64,000 bases of DNA from CATQHL01 sp965204655. Its GTDB lineage: Bacteria > Actinomycetota > Acidimicrobiia > Acidimicrobiales > CATQHL01. Under the pieces are notes generated by a model. It made no database searches and was not told the origin of the DNA. It saw nothing but the letters and a program-made list of their open reading frames with translations. The translations under genes were made by a program, and so were the position numbers. This document shows, piece after piece, positions 34,813 through 42,981 of the stretch; the first letter of the stretch is position 1, and each line of letters opens with the position of its first letter. The stretch spans positions 2,170,001 through 2,234,000 of the forward strand of contig OZ241998.1 of assembly GCA_965204655.1 (NCBI GenBank), written 5' to 3'.

Positions 34813-35615
34813 GCGGAAACCCGCCGAGAGTGCCGGGTTACGACTGCGGCGTTGACGAACTGATGGTGGCCGCCTTCTCGCGGGCGATGCGCAACGACAC
34901 CAAGGCATTCAACGGGGCGGTCTCCTTCATTCCCGTCTGCGGTTACCTGCTGGCGCGCCGCACCCACGCTCCTGAGCTCGTCTGGGCTGCGAGTTCCATC
35001 GCCCTCGACGCCGACCCCGCCGGAATCGGGTCGTCCACCCTTTCCGACGAACTCTGGGGCGGCGCGTCAATGCTCTGCAACTCCCCGTTCGACTTTTGGA
35101 CATACGCCGCTGGCGCCCGCTACAACACCTTCGCTTTCAGAGGGGCGCAGATGGACGCCTACGGCAACGTGAACAACAGCGTCATAGGGCCGTACGACGC
35201 TCCGAAGGTGCGGCTGCCGGGCGGTGGCGGGATGGCCGACCTGGGCTGCCTGATCCCTCGCATCTTCCTCTGGAGCACCACGCACAACCCCCGCACGTTC
35301 ACCGAGCGCCTGGATTTTCGTTCCGGCATCGGCTGGGGGGACGGCGGAGATCACCGAGAGCGCTTAGGTCTGCCCGGCGGGCCTCAGCTCTGCATCACAA
35401 ACCTCTGCGTGTTTGACTTCGAGCCGGTTACCAAGCGCATGCGGCTGGCTTCCCTCCACCCCGGGGTGTCCGTCGCCGACGTGGTGAGCCAGACCGGCTT
35501 TGAGGTTTTGCTGCCCGCCGGCGAGGTGCCGCTCACGCCTGCGCCGACAGCCGAGGAACTGCGCATCCTGCGCAGCGAGGTCGACCCTGCAGGGGCTAGG
35601 CGTCGGGAGTTCTGA
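34809..35615 (+). CDS. CoA-transferase family protein, beta subunit (IpdB-like)
   Basis: 268 residues starting with GTG inside the stop of the alpha gene. Features: ELMVAAFSRAMRNDTKAFNG, FIPVCGYLLARRTHAPELVW, and the glycine-rich YNTFAFRGAQMDAYGNVNN and VRLPGGGGMADLGCL segments of the beta subunit. In true transferases of this family a glutamate carries CoA; in IpdB-type hydrolases that residue is lacking. The stretch where it would sit (SDELWGG) contains a Glu, so transferase versus hydrolase cannot be settled here. Works as a heterodimer or heterotetramer with the preceding product. Confidence 0.85.
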   Translation: MSGNPPRVPGYDCGVDELMVAAFSRAMRNDTKAFNGAVSFIPVCGYLLARRTHAPELVWAASSIALDADPAGIGSSTLSDELWGGASMLCNSPFDFWTYAAGARYNTFAFRGAQMDAYGNVNNSVIGPYDAPKVRLPGGGGMADLGCLIPRIFLWSTTHNPRTFTERLDFRSGIGWGDGGDHRERLGLPGGPQLCITNLCVFDFEPVTKRMRLASLHPGVSVADVVSQTGFEVLLPAGEVPLTPAPTAEELRILRSEVDPAGARRREF

Positions 35616-35787
35616 GCGCGGGAGGTTGCTTGGTGGGTGGGGTGTGAACCTTGGGTGAGCGTTCCGCCGCGCAGTTGTGCTGTAGTGGAGACTCCGAGCG
35701 CCCGGGGCAGCCGTCCGAGTGCCCGAGGCTGCTTCGAATATTCTGAGCGACCGATGGAGAAGCTGCGGGCCGCGCCAAAATGATGAC

Positions 35788-36558
35788 ATGAAGATTCAAG
35801 ACTCTGTTTGTGTAGTGACCGGGGGCGCCTCAGGGTTGGGGGAAGGCGTCGTCAAGACTGCGGTTCAGCGGGGCGCTCAGGTCGTGATCCTGGACTTGCC
35901 GTCGGGCAAAGGGGCGTCGCTTGCCGCTGAACTAGGGGATAACGCTCGTTTCGTCGCGGTCGATGTGACCAAGCCTGAGCAAGTGGAATCCGCTGTTGCC
36001 GATGCCGCAGATACCTGGGGGCGCATCGACGCCCTGGTGAGCTGCGCCGGCATCAGTTCGGGCGAGCGGATGCTCACCCGCAGCGGCGAGATGCACACGT
36101 TGGAGCACTTCCGTTCTCACGTAGAGGTGAACCTGATAGGCCTTTTCGACGTGCTGCGGCACGTAGCGGCGCGAATGAGCCGGAACGAACCTTCCGACGA
36201 GGGAGAGCGGGGCGTGATCGTGAATCTGGGGTCTATAGCGGGTATTGAAGGCCAAGCCGGACAGATGTCCTACAGCGCTTCCAAGGGGGGCGTTATCGGG
36301 CTCACCCTCCCTCTCGCCCGCGACCTGGGGTCAAGAGGCATCAGGGTGGTGACCATATGTCCCGGGATCATGGACACGCCGATACTTTCCAGCCTCAGCG
36401 GCGAACAGATCGAGGGCATCGTTGAGGGCAATGTTTTCCCGAAGCGTCTGGGGCGCCCTGATGACCTCGCCGAGTTGGTGTGCCACGTCATGGCTAACAC
36501 CTACCTGAACGGAGCGGTCATCCGCCTGGACGCCGGAATGCGTCTCAACGCCTTCTAA
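35788..36558 (+). CDS. Short-chain dehydrogenase/reductase (17-beta-HSD10-like)
   Basis: 256 residues from ATG 35788 (upstream in-frame codons to 35719 are not family-like). NAD-binding VVTGGASGLGEGVVKTAV, the NNAG position present as VSCAGISSG, catalytic Ser in VNLGSIAGIEGQ and the YSASKGG Tyr-Lys pair. Arrangement and length resemble type II hydroxyacyl-CoA/17-beta-hydroxysteroid dehydrogenases. It sits between the CoA-transferase pair and the KstD-like flavoprotein in the same direction, consistent with a catabolic operon for steroid-like compounds. Confidence 0.88.
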   Translation: MKIQDSVCVVTGGASGLGEGVVKTAVQRGAQVVILDLPSGKGASLAAELGDNARFVAVDVTKPEQVESAVADAADTWGRIDALVSCAGISSGERMLTRSGEMHTLEHFRSHVEVNLIGLFDVLRHVAARMSRNEPSDEGERGVIVNLGSIAGIEGQAGQMSYSASKGGVIGLTLPLARDLGSRGIRVVTICPGIMDTPILSSLSGEQIEGIVEGNVFPKRLGRPDDLAELVCHVMANTYLNGAVIRLDAGMRLNAF

Positions 36559-36612
36559 GCGCCGTCAACGTTTGTTCGGCGCGCCTGGGTGTTTTGACTT
36601 GGGTGTTTTGAC

Positions 36613-38496
36613 TTGAGCACAGAGAGTCACAGCGCCGGCTGCGACTTGGCTTACGACGTGGTCGTGGTGGGTTCCGGCGCTGCCGGTCTGACCGCTGCTC
36701 TGAGGGCGGCTCGGAGTGCTCGCGTGGGGCTGTTCGAAAAAACGGAGTTGCTGGGCGGCACTTCTTCTATTAGCGGCGGGGCTGTCTGGATACCCAACAA
36801 CCACCTGATGTCCGACGCCGGTTTGTCGGACAGCCCTCGTGAGGCCCTGAGTTACCTGGAATCCTTGGCGTCTGGCAGCCTCGTGGGCGATGTAGCGGAG
36901 TCCTTCGTTCGCTCAGCCGGGGAGATGCTTAGGTTCGTGGAGTCAGCTTCTCCGTGCCGCTTCCGCCTGCTGCGGGGATGCCCTGACTATCACCCCGAGG
37001 CGGTCGGAGGCTGTCTGGAGGGGCGTTCACTCGAGCCTCACCTCTTCAACCTCTCCAGCCTCGGCGGCTGGGCGGAGCGCATCCGCTGCTACGACGGGCG
37101 CCCCCGCCCTTTTCTGCTCTCGGAGATGCCTTTCGGCGGCGGCGCCGAACGCGTGCCGGATGCGGTGGTGCGCGCTCGGATGGAAGGCGGCCTGTGCGGA
37201 ATGGGGGAGGCGCTGGTGGGTTCACTGCTGTCGGGGTGTCTGGCCGCCGGGGTGTCGGTGCACACGGAGTTCGCCATGACAGAGTTGTGCCTGGAAAAGG
37301 GGATCGGCGTCTCGGCGGGGCCGGGGGGTTCGGCGGGGCCGGCGGGGCCTGACGGCTCGGGGGTCTCGGCGGGGCCGGGGGGTTCGGCGGGGCCTGGGGG
37401 ATCGGGTGTCTCGGGGGGCTCGGCGGGGCCGGCGGGGCCTGGGGGATCGGGTGTCTCGGCGGGGCCGGGGGGTTCGAGGGGTTCAGCGGGGCCGGCGGCG
37501 CCTGGCGTCTCGGGGGACGGGAGGTCGCCGAGGGTGGCGGGCGTGCGGTTCGTCACTCCGTCCGGGGAGGTGTTCGTGAGAGCGAAGCACGGCGTGATCC
37601 TCGCCACAGGCGGTTTTGAGTGGAACAAAGAACTGGTGCGCTCCTTTCTACGGGGGCCGATGCTGGCGCCCGCCGGCGTTCCCAGCAACGTCGGAGACGG
37701 CTTGACCGCCGCCCTTGAAGCAGGCGCTGAGTTGGGCAACACGGAAAACGCCTGGTGGGCGCCGATGGTTGTAATTCCCGGCGAGAACGCCTGGGGCGCC
37801 CCCCGAGCGCGTCTGATGCTGGCCGAGCGCACCCGCCCGGGCTCAATAATGGTGGACAGGGCCGCTCGGCGCTTCTGCAACGAGGCTTCCGACTACAACT
37901 CCCTGGGGGAGGCGTTCCACCGGCTCAGCCGAAACTCCGACGATCCTGCCGACGCCGGCAGAGCCTGGCTGATATTTGACCGGAACTACGAGCGGCGGGG
38001 TTCGCTGGTTCTCAAGGGAAGACCCGCCGACGGCGGAGCTCCGCCGTGGATACACGCCGCCGCGGATCTCAAAGGACTTGGAACGTTGACGGGTCTCCCG
38101 CCCGGAGCGCTGCAGGAAACCGTGCGGGAGTTCAACCGCTGGGCGGCAGAGGGGAAGGATCCCGCTTTCGGCAGGGGTGACAGCGCCTACGACCGCTTCA
38201 ACGGCGACCGCACCCGCCCGGGCGCCCGCGCCACCCTGGCGCCGCTCGAAAACCCGCCGTACTATGCCCTTGAGGTCTGCATAGGAACTCTCGGCACTTC
38301 CGGAGGCCCTCGCACCGACGCCCGGGGCAGGGTGCTTTCCCGGCGCGGCGGGGCAATTCCGGGTCTCTGGGCTGCCGGGAACGTAATGGCAGCGCCCACC
38401 GGCAGCGTCTATGGAGGCGCAGGAGGAACGCTAGGGCCAGCGATGACCTTCGGCTATCTAGCGGGCGGCGACGCTGCACAGAGCGCCGGGCGCTAG
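36613..38496 (+). CDS. FAD-dependent 3-ketosteroid dehydrogenase-like flavoprotein with a collagen-like insertion
   Basis: 627 residues from a TTG start. FAD motif VVVVGSGAAGLTAALRAA near residue 16, GLFEKTELLGGTSSISGGAVW (the KstD/fumarate-reductase glycine motif), VILATGGFEWN near 335, and the C-terminal active-site side with NPPYYALEVC, TSGGPRTDARG and GSVYGGAGGTLGPAMTFGYLAGG. The usual family length is about 510-570. Residues 236-300 are an extra Gly-Pro-Ser-Ala block (repeated GSAGPAG, GSGVSAGPG), placed in the FAD domain just before the strand that closes it. It likely removes hydrogen from a 3-oxosteroid or similar ring. The upstream spacer holds a duplicated 15-nt TGGGTGTTTTGACTT. Confidence 0.85.
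   Translation: MSTESHSAGCDLAYDVVVVGSGAAGLTAALRAARSARVGLFEKTELLGGTSSISGGAVWIPNNHLMSDAGLSDSPREALSYLESLASGSLVGDVAESFVRSAGEMLRFVESASPCRFRLLRGCPDYHPEAVGGCLEGRSLEPHLFNLSSLGGWAERIRCYDGRPRPFLLSEMPFGGGAERVPDAVVRARMEGGLCGMGEALVGSLLSGCLAAGVSVHTEFAMTELCLEKGIGVSAGPGGSAGPAGPDGSGVSAGPGGSAGPGGSGVSGGSAGPAGPGGSGVSAGPGGSRGSAGPAAPGVSGDGRSPRVAGVRFVTPSGEVFVRAKHGVILATGGFEWNKELVRSFLRGPMLAPAGVPSNVGDGLTAALEAGAELGNTENAWWAPMVVIPGENAWGAPRARLMLAERTRPGSIMVDRAARRFCNEASDYNSLGEAFHRLSRNSDDPADAGRAWLIFDRNYERRGSLVLKGRPADGGAPPWIHAAADLKGLGTLTGLPPGALQETVREFNRWAAEGKDPAFGRGDSAYDRFNGDRTRPGARATLAPLENPPYYALEVCIGTLGTSGGPRTDARGRVLSRRGGAIPGLWAAGNVMAAPTGSVYGGAGGTLGPAMTFGYLAGGDAAQSAGR
37311..37520 (+). repeat. In-frame GC-rich repeat coding for a collagen-like insertion
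   Basis: Reiterated GGCTCGGCGGGGCC / GGGGGATCGGGTGTCTCG words give 60-odd residues of Gly, Pro, Ala, Ser and Val in G-x-x rhythm. The word boundaries favour slippage expansion. The block interrupts an otherwise conserved flavoprotein without breaking the frame. Confidence 0.85.
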
Positions 38497-38550
38497 CCGT
38501 CCGACTGATCTACCCCCGGGGGCAGCCGGGCGCTAGCCGTCCGGCTCATC
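38485..38550. repeat. 26-nt direct repeat holding the stop codons of two convergent genes
   Basis: GCCGGGCGCTAGCCGTCCG occurs at 38485 and 38525, a 40-nt period with 14 nt between copies, and the following bases still match (GACTGATC / GCTCATC). The CTAG centre gives TAG to the plus-strand flavoprotein in the left copy and TAG to the minus-strand quinoprotein in the right copy. Confidence 0.8.
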
Positions 38551-40527
38551 CGAGAGGCGGAAGGCCAGCAAGTGAGGTACTTGCCCCAGGTTTCGGTCAG
38601 CTAATCCCACCGGGAAAACAACCAAGTCTCCTGCCACAGCCGGCCAGCCGTTGATGCCGTTGTCCGCCTGGTGCTCGATCACCAACTCTCCGGTGCTGCG
38701 GTCGAGTACCAGTATCCGACCGAATATGGTGGATGTGAGCAGCAGATCGTTCACGACGGTCGCCCCTCCGATCACGTCTGTGACCTTCAGCCAGTCCAGT
38801 TGGTAAATCGACAGGTCGATGAACTCGTCGTCCACCAGGGTGTCCCAGATCACGCTGCCATTGGAGACGTCAATGGCCACCACGTTGCTGGGATGCGTGA
38901 ACAGTCGTGTGCCCTCTCCGCCGCTGGGGGTCTCGTCGTTTTCGTACGTCGTGGGAGCGTTAATGACCGTCACGTACGCCACCCCGTCTGCCACGGCGAT
39001 GGGCGTGACAATTCCTCCCTGTGCGCCAGGGAGCACATCGACCGGCTCGTCGAAGGAGGTCAAGTCGTCGTTTTGGCGCTTGCCGACGGAGGTGCGCCAG
39101 AGTTCCTCTCCAGATGCCGGGTCAAGCCCCACCACCAAGTTGCCCTTTCCGGCTGTGACCAGCACCTTTCGCTTGCCGTCGCCGTCTTCTAACTCGGCCA
39201 GGGCGACCAGCACGTGGTCGCGGTCGAACAGGTCGTGGGGGAACGCCTGAAAGCCCCACCGGAATTCGCCGGTACGGGCGTCGAGGGCGACCGTGCCGGA
39301 TGTCCAGCGGTTGTCGCCCGGCCGGCTCGCTCCGGCGGGGAAGCCCGGGGCGCCCGGGAAGGGATACGGGCTGCCGACGCCGAAGTAGAGGGTGCCGGTT
39401 TCAACATCTAGCGCCGGGGGATACCAGACGCCGCCGCCGCTGTTGAGCTGCGGGTTGCCCCAGAGGTTCTCGTCCTCAATGGTGGCGAACGACCAGACGA
39501 CCTCGCCGCTGGCCTGGTCAAGGGCGAATATGGTGCCTCGCACGCCGGCGGGGAAACCGCTGGTGGAGGCGAAGACCAGCCCGTCGTAAACGAAGGGCTG
39601 GATGTTGAGTTCCGCTTGACCTAGCGCGCTGGTGACGTCAGTTGCCCAGAGTTCGTCACCCGTGTCGGCGTCGTAGGCGGCGACGAGTTGGCCGCGCCCC
39701 CGGTTGCCGAGCTTGGCGGCGAAGACCTTGCCCCAGCCCACGGCCACGCCGGTGGGGCCGAACATCACGCCAGCGTTCTGCTGGCCAACCGCCCAGCGCT
39801 GCTTGCCGTTCTCCCGGTCGAGGGCGTAGACGATGCCTTGCAGGTCTTGGAAGTAGACGCTGTCGCCGATGATTAGGGGCGTGGTGGCGATGTTCCCTGA
39901 GAAGCCACCGCCCGGAGCGTGGAAGCGCCACGCTTCCTTTATGTTCTTGACGTTGGTGGAGTTGATGGGGCTGTTGACCGCCGTGCGCGTGCCGGCGAAG
40001 TTTTGGTTGGGCAGCGGCCAGTCGTCGGCGAACTCAACCGCCTCGGGGGGCGGGCCGCTGACGGGAGCGGCGGGGGGAGATGTCTCCGGCTCGCTGTCTT
40101 GGCTGTCGGTTTCGACGGGAGGGGCGGTCGCCTTGCTGGAGGTCAAGTCGTTTCTGACGTATGCCGCGAGGGACGAAATTTCGGCTGGACTAAGGCGGTC
40201 GCCCAGGCCGGCCATGCTGTCCACCCCGTCCCTTATCAGATCGGCCATTTGGGATTGCGTGTACTTCTCGTTGAGCGCGCCGTCGCCGATGGCCGGGCCG
40301 GTGGCGCCGGAGCCGTCTGCGGCATGACAGCTCGAGCAGTTGGTGATGTAGAGGGCGACGACCTCGGCGTCGGGCTGCGTTCTCTCTCCCTCGGGCGCAG
40401 TTGTGGTGCTGGTTGTAGGCGTGCTCTGGGAGTCTTCCCCGCAGCCCCCGGCTGCCCCCGCTAGCAGCGAGGCGACGACGACTGCCGCGCCCAACCCGCG
40501 CATGATCGGTCGTTTTCTTGTTCTCAT
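38533..40527 (-). CDS. Lipoprotein quinoprotein dehydrogenase with N-terminal cytochrome c domain
   Basis: 664 residues. A signal peptide ending in a lipobox-like AGAAGGC (near residue 28), a Thr-rich tether, and a class I cytochrome c domain with NCSSCHAADGSG (heme CxxCH, near 62) and a Met in DSMAGLGDRL; a Pro/Ser linker; then a beta-propeller with repeated YALDRENGKQRWAVG, VAAYDADTGDELWA, FALDQASGEVVWSF, VALDARTGEFRWGF and VGLDPASGEELWRT blades typical of PQQ-type alcohol/PVA dehydrogenases. Electrons would pass from the PQQ substrate site to heme outside the membrane. The PQQ-binding set is not verified residue by residue. Convergent with the KstD-like gene. Confidence 0.82.
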   Translation of the reverse strand: MRTRKRPIMRGLGAAVVVASLLAGAAGGCGEDSQSTPTTSTTTAPEGERTQPDAEVVALYITNCSSCHAADGSGATGPAIGDGALNEKYTQSQMADLIRDGVDSMAGLGDRLSPAEISSLAAYVRNDLTSSKATAPPVETDSQDSEPETSPPAAPVSGPPPEAVEFADDWPLPNQNFAGTRTAVNSPINSTNVKNIKEAWRFHAPGGGFSGNIATTPLIIGDSVYFQDLQGIVYALDRENGKQRWAVGQQNAGVMFGPTGVAVGWGKVFAAKLGNRGRGQLVAAYDADTGDELWATDVTSALGQAELNIQPFVYDGLVFASTSGFPAGVRGTIFALDQASGEVVWSFATIEDENLWGNPQLNSGGGVWYPPALDVETGTLYFGVGSPYPFPGAPGFPAGASRPGDNRWTSGTVALDARTGEFRWGFQAFPHDLFDRDHVLVALAELEDGDGKRKVLVTAGKGNLVVGLDPASGEELWRTSVGKRQNDDLTSFDEPVDVLPGAQGGIVTPIAVADGVAYVTVINAPTTYENDETPSGGEGTRLFTHPSNVVAIDVSNGSVIWDTLVDDEFIDLSIYQLDWLKVTDVIGGATVVNDLLLTSTIFGRILVLDRSTGELVIEHQADNGINGWPAVAGDLVVFPVGLADRNLGQVPHLLAFRLSDEPDG

Positions 40528-40589
40528 GAGGTTGCCTCTAAGCGGTTCCCTTCTCTCTATTTAGGACTAAGGGGTTTGAGCGGAGGTGC

Positions 40590-42823
40590 TCAGTTTGCCG
40601 GCTCGATTTCAAGGGAAAACTGCTCAGGCCGCTCAGCCATCTTCAAGACGCTCTCGGCGTCGAGGGAAACTTCATTCTCGCCTTCAAAGATTCTCAGGCG
40701 GTTTTCTGCTGCCAGCATCCAGGCAGTGAGGAACACCGCAACGGCTGCCTTTCGCATCCCGACTGGGGGCGAGAGGAGCAGGACGTGGAGCTGGCCGAGG
40801 GGGAGGCGGCGTTTCTGTTGGCTAGCGGCCGCTGAAGAGAGGATGTTCCACGCCGGTCGCAGGGAAGCCTCCGTCGGTTTTCTAAATGCCATGGTGTTAC
40901 GCCGAGGGTCGTAGCGGTGCAGCTCACCCCTGTGCAGGACGGAACGGTACATGGCAAGTATCGCCGGGTAGCGCCCAGGTCTTCCGAGGCCGAGATCCCT
41001 TTTGTCGCTTTCGCTGACCATTGCCTTCAGCAAGTTGGTGCGCGTTCTCTTGCCTTGGCTAGTCAGCGCCGGCCAGTTGTTGATCATCTCGTTGGGCAAC
41101 TCGGGCGTTGATGGATAGGCGATGTCTGCTACCAAGGAGAGGGTCTCACTACGGGGGCGGGCGGGGAGTTCCAGGTTGGCAGTCCTTGTTTGAGTGACGG
41201 CTTGCCTGCTGTCCTCCGGCGCTTCCTCAGCGTCTCTTCTCCCCTCGACGCCTTTCTCTTCCACGCCTTTCTCTTCCATCTGGGTGCTGGCACCGAGCAG
41301 CACCCAGCGAGTGTTCCTCGGGCTGAAGGCTTCCTCGGCTGCCGATCTCAGAGCGGCGCGAGCCTCCGTTAGCCGTTTGGTTATATTGGCGTTCCGCGGC
41401 TGTGCCAGCGATGCGAGTCTGGCCACTTCACCTGCCGGAGCGAGCAGTGGAGAGAGATCATCTGGGATGACGGCCAGCGTCGGCTTACCTGCTGGGGTGC
41501 TCTGACACAGGGGGGGAGGGTCTGTTTGGTTTCCTACCATCAGCAGAACTTTCCCGTCGTATTCAGAGGAGGGAGTGAGCGCTGTTAACGGGTAGCCGCC
41601 AAGCGCGTAGTCGAAGGAGAAGACACGAACTAGGTCGTGCTCAGCGCTGTGGCGGGCTGCGACGGCTGGTTGCAGAGGGCAAACGTCTTCGAGCACCCTG
41701 AGCAGGGCTTGGTAGTCGGGCTGACCCGGCGCGCTCTGCTGCGAGGTTGTGAGTGTTTGGTTGGTAAGTGAGTGTGCTCTCAGCGTTTTTTCATAAGGGG
41801 ATGTACCGCCGATAGAAGGCGCGCTCCGGGCGCTTCCGGGAAGGAGCATCAAGTGGGCGGCTTCGGGCATGGCAAGCCATGCTTCGCCTGCGGGGGTTTG
41901 GTTTGCGTAGAGGGCGCCAAGAATCAATTCGGCGATGTGGCTGGGCGTATCTGACCAACTCAGCGTGTGATCGCCTCCGCTGTTTTCGATCAGTTGCATG
42001 TCGGGCCGCTTGCGAACCTGCTGGCGGAGGGCGGGCAACAATTCGCTTTCGGCGATCTTGAAAACTCGTCCTGGCGCTCCTGGTTCTTCGGCTAAGCGAC
42101 GGACAGAAATGGAGTTGCTTGAGCTTTGGCTGCGCCGGGCGAAATCGAGGCACGCGTGAGCGATAATCTCTGACGGCAGACCGAGTTTAGGGCCAGGGTT
42201 GAAGCGGTAGAACCCGTACGTTTCGGAGTGCTGGATCAGCCGAAGGCTGCGGAGCGGGCTTTCAAGGAATTCCTGAAATGAAAGCGACCAGCGATCTTTG
42301 CTCGCCAGCGGCGGTGTGTACGTGAGCAGCATCGTGTCGAGGTCTCTTTTGATTGTGCCTGGGTGGGAAGGCGCCAGTCCGCGTCGGCTAGTTTCTTGGT
42401 TACCGCACCTTCAAGTTCGTCTTTGGCGAACTCGGTGTCTTCAAACTCGTTAAACGCCAGCCACCAAGCTGGAATGCGACACACAGGCGCCATCATCCGC
42501 CAGTGCAACAGCCAGAGGGAGGCCTGGTCTTCAACGAAGCGATCCCACCCCCGTTCCCCGAGCAGGTCATTGGCGAAACGTGTGGGTATTGCTCTCTTAG
42601 GAGTCTGCGCCTGGCTTTCGTGGATGATTTTCGCCGCCAAGCCCCACGTGCGAATGGCTTGGACCATGTTAATGCCTACGCCGATCCGTACTGGAGAGTC
42701 ATCGGAGGAGAAGATGTGAGGGTCGCTCTCGGTGGCTGCAAAAGCCTTGCGGAACCATCCGTAGCGGGGCGCGAATCCGTCGTGACGGCGGAACTCGGGC
42801 TTGGCGGCATCGAGCAGGTTCAT
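40590..42823 (-). pseudogene. Degenerate second sspB-sspC copy (frameshifted sspB joined to truncated sspC)
   Basis: 42823 down to about 42350 encodes the DUF4007 N-terminus (RYGWFRKAFAATESDPHIF, VRIGVGINMVQAIRTWGLAAKI), then the frame shifts near 42350: homology to the intact SspB continues in another frame (GTIKRDLDTMLLTY, ESPLRSLRLI, GRVFKIAESELLPAL). That second frame then runs straight into SspC-like sequence (AARHSAEHDLVRVFSFDY, DIAYPSTPELPNEMINN, PAILAMYRSVLHRGEL, PVGMRKAAVAVFLTAWMLAAE), ending at 40590. Missing relative to the intact SspC: the whole N-terminal ATPase with Walker A and B, and the C-terminal third. So it cannot modify DNA, yet the 580-residue chimeric frame remains open. 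Confidence 0.85.
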
Positions 42824-42978
42824 TCTGGGGGCCTGCTAGGCAGTGGCGGAGGGCTCTCTTGAGTCACGTCTCCAAGCTAGTCAACAGCTAAGACAGTTTT
42901 AGGGAATGGGAAACTGAGGATGGGTGTACTCAACTCTTGCGCACGACGGTTTAGCTGTAGTTGGGTTCTTGAATTACG
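42818..42978. repeat. 160-bp repeat, copy 1 (sspB start, its upstream spacer, and PLD-gene 3' tail)
   Basis: Closely matches 47272-47432. It spans the sspB start codon, the upstream segment with GAGTCACGTCTCCAAGCTAGTCA, and the last ~45 nt of the PLD nuclease reading frame (encoding the end corresponding to KKPNYSEIIVRKS). In this copy the PLD tail is all that remains of that gene. Confidence 0.85.
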
Positions 42979-42981
42979 ATT

